In this document: piece after piece, positions 45,839-53,421 of the stretch
Layout: the number at the start of each line of letters is the position of its first letter
How positions within the stretch are numbered: position 1 is the first letter of the stretch
Assembly: GCA_052400665.1 (NCBI GenBank)
Contig: JBQTGK010000004.1
Length of the DNA stretch: 64,000 bases
From: JBQTGK01 sp052400665
Lineage (GTDB): Bacteria > Bacteroidota > Bacteroidia > Bacteroidales > Marinifilaceae
Reading direction: 5' to 3' (one strand)
Made by a program: the position numbers and the translations under genes
Notes under the pieces: generated by a model
Database searches by the model: none
The model's input: the letters and a program-made list of their open reading frames with translations, nothing else
What the model was told of the DNA's origin: nothing

Positions 45839-46552
45839 TTATGGTCCAATTTCTGGATAGTTAAGAAGAGCTTTATAGCTAATTCCATTAAGATCTCGAA
45901 TGTTTGAAATTCCGTCGTATTTTACAATGCGTCTGGTTTCAAGATTATAGTATACGAAAATTGGTTTCACCATAAGCCTAAGGAAAAGTTGTTTACATTC
46001 CATTTTGAGTAGCATAATGTTAGGGTCATTAGTTTGTTTATCAGCCTTGTATATTCTGAAAGTAAAATAATCCTGAAAAGCTACTGACAGATAATTAAAT
46101 ACTAACTTTTTATCGTCTAGGAGTTTATCCCAATTATTTTTAATGTAATAGTTAAATCCTCCGTCAACAACCGCAGGTTTGGGTACATAAATATTGCTTT
46201 CTTTAAGTTTTGAATCGATGTTTTTGCGATAGCGAATATTAAATTGATTGGATCCCAAATGAATTACCTCTTCGAGTAGTCCGCTTCTTTTGTCGGTTAA
46301 GAGATATTCTGGTTTTTGAAATGATGAACGAAAATTTAATTCTCGGTGAGCAAATTCATTTCCATTTTTACCAATAAAATAGGTGAGTGTTTCTACATGT
46401 TTTCCTTTCCAGAATATTTCATGATGAACTTCTTTGTAAATGAATTCCAATGAATGTTTATCCATTGCAATGCCTTCATAAATACGATTTTCGGTTCCGT
46501 AGCAAAAGCCGTACATTGCTATTAGTGTGAATATGAATAAGATTTTTTTCAT
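45839..46552 (-). CDS. Secreted protein of unknown function
   Basis: The 237-residue protein has a signal peptide (MKKILFIFTLIAMYGFCYG) and beta-rich sequence: KEVHHEIFWKGKHVETLTYF, FAHRELNFRSSFQKPEY and FVYYNLETRRIVKYDGISNI. I do not recognise a family. It sits 18 bp after the methyltransferase gene on the same strand, so it is likely in one operon with it. Confidence 0.6.
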   Translation of the reverse strand: MKKILFIFTLIAMYGFCYGTENRIYEGIAMDKHSLEFIYKEVHHEIFWKGKHVETLTYFIGKNGNEFAHRELNFRSSFQKPEYLLTDKRSGLLEEVIHLGSNQFNIRYRKNIDSKLKESNIYVPKPAVVDGGFNYYIKNNWDKLLDDKKLVFNYLSVAFQDYFTFRIYKADKQTNDPNIMLLKMECKQLFLRLMVKPIFVYYNLETRRIVKYDGISNIRDLNGISYKALLNYPEIGP

Positions 46553-46570
46553 TTTTTAATATTTATTCGT

Positions 46571-47590
46571 TTAATTACTGTTTTGTTTCTTGAATAGATA
46601 GTGACTAACACTCCATTCATTTCCATTTCGATATCCCCATAATTCTGCACAGGACATAAAGAAAATGCGCCAGTAAATCCACCATCGTTTTGCTTGATTG
46701 TTTCCATAAGTTTTTTCAAATATGGACATAATTTCGACCTTAGATTTATCCATATTATGTAACCAGGCTCTTGCAGTTTTTTGATAATGCAAGCCATTAA
46801 AATGCCATTTTTTTTCGATGTAAAGATGATCTTGAAAGTGGCTAAACAAGTCTTCACCAGGCATAATTCCTCCAGTGAAAAAATATTTCGACATCCAGTC
46901 GCTGGAATCCTTAATTTCAAACTTGTAGCTTAAGTATTTGTGTGAGAACACATGTAAAAAGAGTTTTCCTGTTTGTTTTAACAAATTATTAATTCGTAAA
47001 AAAAGTTCCTGGTAATTTCTCATGTGTTCAAACATTTCGACAGAAACAATTCTGTCAAATTTTTTGTTTATCGAAAAATCATTCATATCAGCCGTTATAA
47101 TACTTAAATTGCGATAGCCCATAAGATGAGCTTTCGATTGAATATATTCACGCTGCGAATTGGAATTTGAAACTGCAATAATGTTGGCATTGGGGTATTT
47201 TTTAGCTAGATACAAGCTTAAAGACCCCCAGCCACAGCCTAATTCCAATATGTCTTGGCCATCTTTAATATCTGCTCGCTCAATGGTTTTGTCGAGCATG
47301 CATTTCTCTGCATTGTTTAAGCAGGTTTCGTTATCCGACCAATAGGCACAGGAGTATTTTACATGCTGTCCAAGAACTTTATTAAAAAAGGCAACTGGTA
47401 ATTCATAATGCTGTACATTGGCCTCACTAGTTTTAATCGCAATAGGGCTTTCCTTTAACTCTTCAACTAGCTCGTGTATGTTGAATTGTTCTCTCTCCTT
47501 TTGTAAGCGTTGTTTTAGTAAGCATTTAATCTTTAGTCTTATTAAAGACTCTGGAATAATTCCTTTATCAACTAATTTGAGATACCACAT
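46571..47590 (-). CDS. Cyclopropane-fatty-acid synthase-like methyltransferase
   Basis: The 339-residue protein has the SAM-binding motif DILELGCGWGSLSLYLAKKY and motifs of the CfaS/coclaurine N-methyltransferase family: HYELPVAFF (substrate loop), KYSCAYW, VSVEMFEHMRNY and FFMSCAELWGYRNGNEW. It methylates or modifies lipid acyl chains or a related small molecule. E. coli Cfa is about 380 residues; the N-terminal lipid-binding part is shorter here. The start at 47590 (MWYLKLVDKG) follows a purine-rich stretch; a longer frame from 47623 adds 11 residues. Confidence 0.85.
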   Translation of the reverse strand: MWYLKLVDKGIIPESLIRLKIKCLLKQRLQKEREQFNIHELVEELKESPIAIKTSEANVQHYELPVAFFNKVLGQHVKYSCAYWSDNETCLNNAEKCMLDKTIERADIKDGQDILELGCGWGSLSLYLAKKYPNANIIAVSNSNSQREYIQSKAHLMGYRNLSIITADMNDFSINKKFDRIVSVEMFEHMRNYQELFLRINNLLKQTGKLFLHVFSHKYLSYKFEIKDSSDWMSKYFFTGGIMPGEDLFSHFQDHLYIEKKWHFNGLHYQKTARAWLHNMDKSKVEIMSIFEKTYGNNQAKRWWIYWRIFFMSCAELWGYRNGNEWSVSHYLFKKQNSN

Positions 47591-48044
47591 AGTTATTCCC
47601 TTTTTTTTTAAGCTAATTGTCACGATTGACGAACTTTAAAAAGATGTTCAGCTGGTTATAGCAGTCACATCATTGTCAAAATTGATTTCAGATATTTGGA
47701 ATATGTTTTCCGTCTGAGTATGGTCTACCTGAGTAAATAATAACGTTTAATGTTTTGATATATACTTTAAACAAATTTTTTGCTTAAATGTTTAAACTTT
47801 AAACTAAAATTATTTCGGGTTGATCATATTAGTTGCTGAATATGAAGAAATGGAATGGAGTTTTCCTATTTTTATTTTATGATTATATTCGGTTGTTTAA
47901 GTATGAAAAATATATTTTAATCTAAAAAAACATATAATTTATGGAAGAATTATAACATTTTAATAATTGCTCCGTAAATAGTTTTGTTTAGTAATCATTA
48001 AATTTGTAATGTTTTTTATTATCACAATTATTTAAATATCATCC
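47591..48044. other. Divergent intergenic region
   Basis: AT-rich, no ORF. It carries the promoter of the small orphan gene (next entry) and must carry that of the minus-strand methyltransferase cluster, for which I found no exact -7 match. Confidence 0.4.
47999..48006 (+). promoter_or_regulatory. -7 element before the small orphan gene
   Basis: TAAATTTG matches TAnnTTTG 38 bp before the ATG at 48045. Confidence 0.45.
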
Positions 48045-48320
48045 ATGAAAAATATAATAGAATACTCAGATCTTATCGAAAAGGAGATGGCTAAGTATAA
48101 GAAAGAAGCAGGAAAAGTTATTAAAAAAATTGAGAAGCGTTTTAATAAAGGAAATATGGTGGCAACTCATCATTTTAAGAATGCGAATCCTGAATTAATT
48201 AGAATGATGAAGTCGGAGTTAGAGAATGCTGGTTATAGCCCAGAATTTATTGGTAATACTCCTACAGGTCATATTGCTTTGCGAGTTAGCTTATTACGTT
48301 CATCGGTTATTGTAGCATAA
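48045..48320 (+). CDS. Small protein of unknown function (91 residues)
   Basis: The protein is basic with a helical, Lys/Glu-rich first half (YSDLIEKEMAKYKKEAGKVI) and a second half ENAGYSPEFIGNTPTGHIAL that looks like a compact alpha/beta fold. It has no signal peptide or membrane segment. A -7 element precedes it and a strong terminator follows it, so it is a genuine transcription unit of its own. I do not recognise a family. Confidence 0.65.
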   Translation: MKNIIEYSDLIEKEMAKYKKEAGKVIKKIEKRFNKGNMVATHHFKNANPELIRMMKSELENAGYSPEFIGNTPTGHIALRVSLLRSSVIVA

Positions 48321-48339
48321 TAATACGATTTTACGCATA

Positions 48340-48375
48340 AAAAATGCCAACAAGTTTTTCTTGTTGGCATTTTTT
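48340..48375. terminator. Bidirectional terminator
   Basis: A 15-bp stem AAAAATGCCAACAAG / CTTGTTGGCATTTTT with a T5 loop lies between convergent genes and serves both strands. Confidence 0.85.
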
Positions 48376-48387
48376 ATAGATAAGTTT

Positions 48388-48999
48388 TTAAAAAATTAAT
48401 TCTCCAATACCAGTTCTTACAATTTCAAACTCTCCATTGGTACAATCAATTACAGTTGAGGCGGTGTTGTTTCCAAATCCTCCATCTATAATAAGATCAA
48501 CATCTTTGTTGTATTTTTCATAAATTAATTCAGGATCTGTGGTGTATTCAATAACTTCATCAGGATCGTGAATCGATGTTGTCATAATAGGGTTGCCTAA
48601 TTCTTCAACAATTCTAAGAGGAATGTAATGATCGGGAATACGAATACCTACAGTTTTCTTTTTACTTTTGAATAACTTAGGAACATTATTACTCGCATGA
48701 AGAATAAATGTGAATGCTCCGGGTAAATTCTTTTTCATTACTTTAAAACATGAATTGTCAACTTTTGCATATTCGGATAAATTACTGAGGTTATTGCAAA
48801 TTAATGAAAAGTTACCTTTGTCAGCAGATATGCCTTTAAGGCGTGCAATTTTTTGTATGGCTTTATTATTGGTAATATCACATCCTAATGCATAAACAGT
48901 GTCGGTTGGATAAATAACAAGGCCTCCATTTTTCAGAACATCTACAATTTTCCGAAATTCCCTGTGGTTAGGATTGTCAGAATATAATTTTAAGATCAT
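48388..48999 (-). CDS. Sua5/YciO/YrdC-family protein (threonylcarbamoyl-AMP synthase type)
   Basis: The 203-residue protein has the YrdC fold motifs: GGLVIYPTDTVYALGCDITN, ARLKGISADKGNF, GAFTFIL, KTVGIRIPDHYIP, GNPIMTTSIHDPDE and STVIDCTNGEFEIVRTG. TsaC/Sua5 makes threonylcarbamoyl-AMP for tRNA t6A37; YciO is a paralogue of uncertain role. The KGISADKGNFSLICNN segment leans toward the YciO subgroup. It is transcribed toward the bidirectional terminator. Confidence 0.88.
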   Translation of the reverse strand: MILKLYSDNPNHREFRKIVDVLKNGGLVIYPTDTVYALGCDITNNKAIQKIARLKGISADKGNFSLICNNLSNLSEYAKVDNSCFKVMKKNLPGAFTFILHASNNVPKLFKSKKKTVGIRIPDHYIPLRIVEELGNPIMTTSIHDPDEVIEYTTDPELIYEKYNKDVDLIIDGGFGNNTASTVIDCTNGEFEIVRTGIGELIF

Positions 49000-49124
49000 A
49001 TCGAATTGCTTATGGGTTATTTCGGGAAATAAAGATAGAGGTTTCTTTAGTACTGTAGTCTTTAAATTTGATATTTATTTTATGTGGATGCTATATAATT
49101 GCATTTAACAAGATAGGCAAACAC

Positions 49125-49152
49125 AAAAAGGAATGCCGAAGCATCCCTTTTT
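49125..49152 (-). terminator. Terminator of the aldolase gene
   Basis: The stem of AAAAAGG, ATGC, loop CGAA, GCAT and CCTTTTT has single-base bulges and lies 20 bp past the stop on the minus strand. Confidence 0.7.
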
Positions 49153-49172
49153 ATAATGTAAACGATTAATTT

Positions 49173-49829
49173 CTATCCGTTTAATTTGTTGTAATCAGCT
49201 AAAAATTGTTCTAATCCTTTATCTGTTAAAGGGTGTTTTAACAGTCCGGTAATTGCACTTAGAGGGCAAGTTGCAACATCGGCACCAACTTCAACACATT
49301 GTATTATGTGCATAGTGTGGCGAATAGAAGCAGCTAAAACCTGGGTTTCGAATCCATAGTAGCTGTTCATGTCTGCAATCTGACGAATTAGTTCAATTCC
49401 ATCGGTTGAGATATCATCAAGTCTTCCGACAAATGGAGAAACATAGGTTGCACCTGCTTTTGCTGCTAAAAGAGCTTGTCCTACCGAAAAAATAAGAGTA
49501 CAGTTAGTTCTAATGCCTTTAGAGCTTAGATATTTTACTGCTTTAATACCATTTTTAGTACATGGAACTTTAACAACAATTTGAGAGTGAAGTGCAGCAA
49601 GCTCTTCTCCTTCAGAAATCATTCCTTCAAAGTCGGTTGCAATAACTTCAGCACTTACATCTCCGTCAACTATATCGCAAATGTCAACATAGTGTTGCTT
49701 GATGTTTGCTTCACCTTTAATTCCCTCCTTAGCCATAAGAGATGGGTTTGTTGTAACGCCGTCAAGAACTCCTAAATCCTGGGCTTCTTTAATCTGATCA
49801 AGATTAGCTGTGTCAATAAAAAACTTCAT
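49173..49829 (-). CDS. fsa: Transaldolase-like fructose-6-phosphate aldolase
   Basis: The 218-residue protein starts MKFFIDTANLDQIKEAQDLG, with TTNPSLMAKEG, the Schiff-base lysine in IVVKVPCTKNGIKAVKYLS, and GATYVSPFVGRLDD. The length fits the short transaldolase/FSA class rather than full TalB (about 317). Annotations of this class are mixed between transaldolase and fructose-6-P aldolase; the sequence alone does not settle it. Confidence 0.9.
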   Translation of the reverse strand: MKFFIDTANLDQIKEAQDLGVLDGVTTNPSLMAKEGIKGEANIKQHYVDICDIVDGDVSAEVIATDFEGMISEGEELAALHSQIVVKVPCTKNGIKAVKYLSSKGIRTNCTLIFSVGQALLAAKAGATYVSPFVGRLDDISTDGIELIRQIADMNSYYGFETQVLAASIRHTMHIIQCVEVGADVATCPLSAITGLLKHPLTDKGLEQFLADYNKLNG

Positions 49830-49998
49830 TTTACGATTTTTAGTTTGTTTTTAAGAAGAAAACGAAAATACACTAAATTCTTATCAAGAACAAAGAGATT
49901 ATTACGTTTTAAACTTATGATTAAAAAAATAATAAAGACGCGAAAATAAATTCGTATCAGATTGATTCGAAAATAAAGTTGGTGGGAATAAAAAAAAG

Positions 49999-50072
49999 AG
50001 CCGATGGAGGGACTCGAACCCACGACCTGCTGATTACAAATCAGCTGCTCTAGCCAGCTGAGCTACATCGGC
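49999..50072 (-). tRNA. tRNA-Thr (anticodon TGT), copy 1
   Basis: Gene strand GCCGATG...CATCGGC gives a perfect 7-bp acceptor stem. The anticodon loop TTTGTAA on stem GCTGA/TCAGC reads TGT. T-arm GGGTTCGAGTCCC. CCA is not encoded. All arms are canonical. Confidence 0.95.
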
Positions 50073-50081
50073 GAATAATTG

Positions 50082-50153
50082 AGCCATTGATGAGATTTGA
50101 ACTCATGACCTCTTCCTTACCAAGGAAGCGCTCTACCCCTGAGCTACAACGGC
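50082..50153 (-). tRNA. tRNA-Thr (anticodon GGT)
   Basis: Gene strand GCCGTTG...CAATGGC (one G-T pair) and anticodon loop TTGGTAA on stem CTTCC/GGAAG give GGT. The T-arm is GAGTTCAAATCTC. It lies 9 bp from copy 1 of tRNA-Thr(TGT). Confidence 0.93.
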
Positions 50154-50176
50154 AAAGTAACAATATGATTATGAAT

Positions 50177-50220
50177 CGGTGTAAACTTGAATTTATTCCA
50201 AAAATTAGGAGTAAATTGCA
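50177..50220 (-). pseudogene. Decayed tRNA-like copy C
   Basis: The stretch GGTGTAAACTTGAATTTATT and the following bases resemble decayed copy B at 50249-50302 (shared AACTTGAATTTATTCC) but end without recognisable arms. I call it a degraded tRNA-like repeat; low confidence on its own. Confidence 0.35.
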
Positions 50221-50248
50221 AACTTCATAACGAGATTCTAAATTTAAT

Positions 50249-50302
50249 GAGTGATGGAGAAACTTGAATTTATTCCGAATTTACGGAAATGATTACAAAT
50301 CT
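50249..50302 (-). pseudogene. Decayed tRNA-like copy B
   Basis: It aligns over 53 bases with copy A (50493-50546), both ending in the block TGATTACAAATC of the tRNA-Thr(TGT) anticodon arm. The acceptor and D-arm parts are lost. It is followed by AATTCATTAGCTTTAGAGCC, the same leader found before the fourth tRNA gene. Confidence 0.5.
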
Positions 50303-50350
50303 TTTTTGATTTGTTTATTCGAATATCTTACATCAATTCATTAGCTTTAG

Positions 50351-50424
50351 AGCCGGTGGGGGGACTCGAACCCACGACCTGCTGATTACAAATCAGCTGC
50401 TCTAGCCAGCTGAGCTACATCGGC
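50351..50424 (-). tRNA. tRNA-Thr (anticodon TGT), copy 2
   Basis: Identical to copy 1 in the D, anticodon and T arms apart from the 3' acceptor/T region. GCCGATG pairs with CACCGGC, leaving one A-C mismatch at the fifth acceptor pair. Probably still functional or in early decay. Confidence 0.9.
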
Positions 50425-50492
50425 AATTGCTACTTTGTTAAATATTTTAAAGAACGAAAGAAAGTCGTTAAACTTTCTTTTTTGTTTTTAAT

Positions 50493-50567
50493 GAGCCGGT
50501 GAATAGATTTCAACTTATCTCGAAATTACGAGACTGATTACAAATCATAATCGACGATTCATTACCT
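50493..50567 (-). pseudogene. Decayed tRNA-like copy A
   Basis: It starts like a tRNA 3' end on the + strand (GAGCCGGTG), then has a T-arm-like GATTTCAACTTAT similar to the tRNA-Thr(GGT) T-arm (GATTTGAACTCAT), then CTGATTACAAATCA, the anticodon arm of tRNA-Thr(TGT). The acceptor 5' half and D-arm no longer pair. It is a chimeric, decayed tRNA. Confidence 0.55.
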
Positions 50568-50571
50568 TTGG

Positions 50572-50645
50572 AGCCGGTGGAGGGACTCGAACCCACGACC
50601 TGCTGATTACAAATCAGCTGCTCTAGCCAGCTGAGCTACATCGGC
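50572..50645 (-). tRNA. tRNA-Thr (anticodon TGT), copy 3
   Basis: Same body as copies 1 and 2, with the A-C acceptor mismatch of copy 2 (GCCGATG / CACCGGC). Anticodon TGT. Confidence 0.9.
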
Positions 50646-50674
50646 ATTTTTTATTACCTAAAAGGCATAAAAAA

Positions 50675-50775
50675 GTGGGTAAGCAACAACGTCGCACCGC
50701 TACAACTACTTACCCTTGCTGCCTTCCGACCCTGGGGGAGTTCAGTAGGAGCTGGTCGCGTAGTGCTTACCCGAC
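50675..50775 (-). ncRNA. ffs: Signal recognition particle RNA (4.5S-type)
   Basis: The roughly 100-nt hairpin has terminal pairing of GTCGGGTAAGCAC with the 3' GCTTACCCAC. The conserved Ffh-binding core GGTCGGAAGGCAGCAAGGG sits next to the apical loop. It is the RNA scaffold of the bacterial SRP. Boundaries are approximate within a few bases. Confidence 0.92.
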
Positions 50776-50989
50776 GACAAAAGTAGAAAAAAGTTGTTTC
50801 CCTGCAAATAAAATATGAAACTTATTAGAAGAATTCAGCTCCATGTATGGTCAAGAGATTTATTTTCAGATCAATAATTTTCCAAAAAAAAAATATTTTT
50901 TTTTACAATTACTGATTCCATTGTGAGAGCTTGCCTTTCTGACTGCAATAATTAAGTTTTTTTTAGGTACTCATTCCCATAAAAACGGA

Positions 50990-50997
50990 TATCTTTG
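50990..50997 (+). promoter_or_regulatory. -7 element of the DUF4199-glycosyltransferase operon
   Basis: TATCTTTG is an exact TAnnTTTG match 28 bp before the preferred ATG at 51026. Confidence 0.5.
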
Positions 50998-51025
50998 TGC
51001 TCGATTATTAAAATATTTGAAATTG

Positions 51026-51586
51026 ATGATGGATAAGAAACCTATATTGAAACATACATTTTTATTTGGATCTCTTGTTGGAGGAGTTTTAATTTTAGCT
51101 GCACTTACTTTTTATTTTAAAGGGATATCAATAAATTTTCATCCAACCTTACTTTTTATAAACAGATTTTTGATTGTTCTTGGGATATTCTTTAGTGTTA
51201 AAAAATATCGCGACGAAGCATTATCTGGTGTTATAAGTTATGGCCGGGCCTTAATTTGTGGTATTATTACCATAGGAATTGCATCTACTTATTATGCATT
51301 ATTTATATATGTTTTAACTAGCTATTTTGATTCTGCTATCATTCAGGATGCGATCAACTTTACCGAAAAAGGATTAGTAGAAGTAGGATATGAGGATGAT
51401 CAGGTAGACCTTTTAATGTCGGTTTATAGAAAAATTACACCTGGTATTTTTGCTTTCGGACAATGGTTTGGCAAGGCTTCGGCCGGAGTATTTTTTTCCT
51501 TGATTGTATCTTTTTTCTTTCGCTCCAATAGAAACTTGTTTAATAAGAGTTCTATTGATAAATTTAACGCTTCGAATAATCAATAA
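51026..51586 (+). CDS. DUF4199 membrane protein
   Basis: The 186-residue protein has four predicted membrane segments (HTFLFGSLVGGVLILAALTF; LLFINRFLIVLGIFFSVKKY; ALICGIITIGIASTYYALFI; ASAGVFFSLIVSFFF) and the YRDEALSGVISYGRAL motif typical of DUF4199. The function is unknown; it is commonly encoded just before a dolichol-phosphate-type glycosyltransferase, as here (8 bp gap). A TTG at 51017 could add three residues; the ATG is preferred. Confidence 0.8.
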   Translation: MMDKKPILKHTFLFGSLVGGVLILAALTFYFKGISINFHPTLLFINRFLIVLGIFFSVKKYRDEALSGVISYGRALICGIITIGIASTYYALFIYVLTSYFDSAIIQDAINFTEKGLVEVGYEDDQVDLLMSVYRKITPGIFAFGQWFGKASAGVFFSLIVSFFFRSNRNLFNKSSIDKFNASNNQ

Positions 51587-51594
51587 TATTATAT

Positions 51595-52542
51595 ATGGAT
51601 ATTTCAGTTGTTGTTCCATTATTTAATGAGGAAGAATCGCTTCCAGAATTACTTGCCTGGATTGATAGAGTTATGAAGTCGAATCAGTTTAGCTATGAAG
51701 TTGTATTGGTTGATGATGGTAGTAATGATACTTCTTGGCAGGTAATAGAAGATTTGAAGAATAAATTTTCTGAGCTAAAAGGAATTAAGTTTAGAAGAAA
51801 TTATGGAAAATCAGCAGCTCTTTTTAGCGGTTTCGAAATTGTTAAAGGTGATGTTGTAATTACCATGGATGCCGATCTTCAGGATTCTCCTGATGAGATC
51901 CCTGAGCTGTATAGAATGGTGAAAGAAGAAGGTTTTGATTTGGTTTCGGGATGGAAGCAAAAACGTTATGATCCTATTTCTAAAACCATACCCAGTAAAT
52001 TCTTTAATAGAACAGCTAGAGCCATGTCGGGTATTAAATTACACGATTTTAATTGTGGTTTAAAGGCGTATAGAAATAAGGTAGTAAAAAGCGTCGAAGT
52101 TTATGGCGAAATGCACCGCTACATTCCTATTTTGGCAAAAGAGGCTGGTTTTACTAAAATCACCGAAAAGGTAGTGCAACATCAGGAACGAAAATATGGT
52201 GTTACTAAATTTGGATTAAGTCGATTTATCAATGGTTTTCTTGATTTATTATCAATTACCTTTATCAGTAAATTTGGTAAAAAACCCATGCATTTCTTTG
52301 GCCTGTTAGGAACTTTAATGTTTTTGATTGGTTTCTTTGCTTCAGCGTGGATAGGATTCCAGAAAATTTACAGCATGAGTAAAGGCGATATGCCACCTTT
52401 AGTAACTGATAGCCCATATTTTTTTATTGCGCTGGCCACCATGATCATTGGAACTCAACTTTTCCTTACCGGATTTGTAGCTGAGTTGGTAAGTAGAACT
52501 TCTTCGGAGCGAAATACCTATCAAATCGAAAAAGAAATTTAA
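51595..52542 (+). CDS. Family-2 glycosyltransferase, polyprenol-phosphate sugar transferase type
   Basis: The 315-residue protein has the GT-A fold: ISVVVPLFNEEESLPELLAW, VVLVDDGSNDTSW, the DxD motif TMDADLQDSPDEIPELY, and HDFNCGLKAYRN. Two C-terminal membrane helices follow. The DLQD/CGLKAYR pattern is that of DPM/GtrB-like enzymes that load a sugar onto a polyprenyl phosphate on the inner membrane. The sugar is not known. Confidence 0.9.
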   Translation: MDISVVVPLFNEEESLPELLAWIDRVMKSNQFSYEVVLVDDGSNDTSWQVIEDLKNKFSELKGIKFRRNYGKSAALFSGFEIVKGDVVITMDADLQDSPDEIPELYRMVKEEGFDLVSGWKQKRYDPISKTIPSKFFNRTARAMSGIKLHDFNCGLKAYRNKVVKSVEVYGEMHRYIPILAKEAGFTKITEKVVQHQERKYGVTKFGLSRFINGFLDLLSITFISKFGKKPMHFFGLLGTLMFLIGFFASAWIGFQKIYSMSKGDMPPLVTDSPYFFIALATMIIGTQLFLTGFVAELVSRTSSERNTYQIEKEI

Positions 52543-52559
52543 TCAACAGTGAATGTGAG

Positions 52560-52577
52560 TCCCGATACTTATCGGGA
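52560..52577. repeat. Short palindrome between glycosyltransferase and methyltransferase genes
   Basis: TCCCGAT / ATCGGGA with loop ACTT, 18 bp after the GT stop. It lacks a T-run and resembles the TCCCGATA-type palindromes scattered in Bacteroidota intergenic DNA. Confidence 0.5.
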
Positions 52578-52642
52578 GAGTAATTGCGTGAATAAGTAAA
52601 GCAATTGCTGACTCTATTTTGCTGATAATTGTTGAGAATAAA

Positions 52643-53416
52643 ATGATCAAACGTATTATCAGAATTTTATTGCAAATATTTCCTCGTCCGGTTTTAATTC
52701 GAATGAGCTTACTTATTAATCGTGTAGTTGCAATCTTCTTAGTTGGAAATAAAGTGGAATGTCCGGTATGTGGCGGTCACTTTAGAAAGTTTCTTCCTTA
52801 CGGATATACAAAAGCTACCGGACGTGACAACTGTTTATGTCCAAAATGTTTGTCTCTGGAAAGGCATCGTTTGATGTGGCTATACTTTAACAAGGAAACC
52901 GATTTTTTTAGCAAGAACTTAAAGGTTTTACACATTGCTCCAGAGCAATGTTTCTATAAAAGATTTAAGGCTCTTGCCAATCTCGATTACACAACTGCCG
53001 ATCTCGAATCTCCTATTGCTGATGTGCATTTCGATGTTCAGGAAATACCTTTTGCAGAGGAAACTTATGATGTGGTAATTTGTAATCATGTGATGGAGCA
53101 TGTTACCGATGATGCCAAAGCCATGAATGAGATTTATCGGGTGTTAAAACCAAATGGTTTTGCAATTTTGCAAGTTCCTATGGATACGGATAACCCTAAT
53201 ACAATGGAAGATCCTAATGTTACTGATCCTAAGGAGCGAGAAAAATTATACAGACAGAAAGATCATGTTCGTTTGTACGGATTAGATTATGGTGATCGTT
53301 TATCTGCAGTTGGATTTAATGTTGTAGCGAGAAAATATGCTCAAGAGCTCGATACAGATTTAGCTGAAAAATATCGATTACCAATGGATGAAATATTTTA
53401 TTTCAATCAAAAATAA
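52643..53416 (+). CDS. SAM-dependent methyltransferase with N-terminal zinc-ribbon-like motif
   Basis: The 257-residue protein has a hydrophobic N-terminus and paired cysteines (CPVCGG ... CLCPKCLSLERHR), a likely zinc ribbon. A class I methyltransferase domain follows (KVLHIAPEQCFYKRFKAL; YDVVICNHVMEHVTDDAKAM; EIYRVLKPNGFAILQVPM). It lies between two glycosyltransferases, so modification of a glycan or lipid-linked sugar is a plausible inference. The longer frame from 52619 adds eight residues. Confidence 0.85.
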   Translation: MIKRIIRILLQIFPRPVLIRMSLLINRVVAIFLVGNKVECPVCGGHFRKFLPYGYTKATGRDNCLCPKCLSLERHRLMWLYFNKETDFFSKNLKVLHIAPEQCFYKRFKALANLDYTTADLESPIADVHFDVQEIPFAEETYDVVICNHVMEHVTDDAKAMNEIYRVLKPNGFAILQVPMDTDNPNTMEDPNVTDPKEREKLYRQKDHVRLYGLDYGDRLSAVGFNVVARKYAQELDTDLAEKYRLPMDEIFYFNQK

Positions 53417-53421
53417 TAGGC

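Noticed and set aside
49826..50023. 65-residue minus-strand frame next to the tRNA cluster
   Set aside because: It runs into the tRNA-Thr gene and its product is low-complexity; not a gene.
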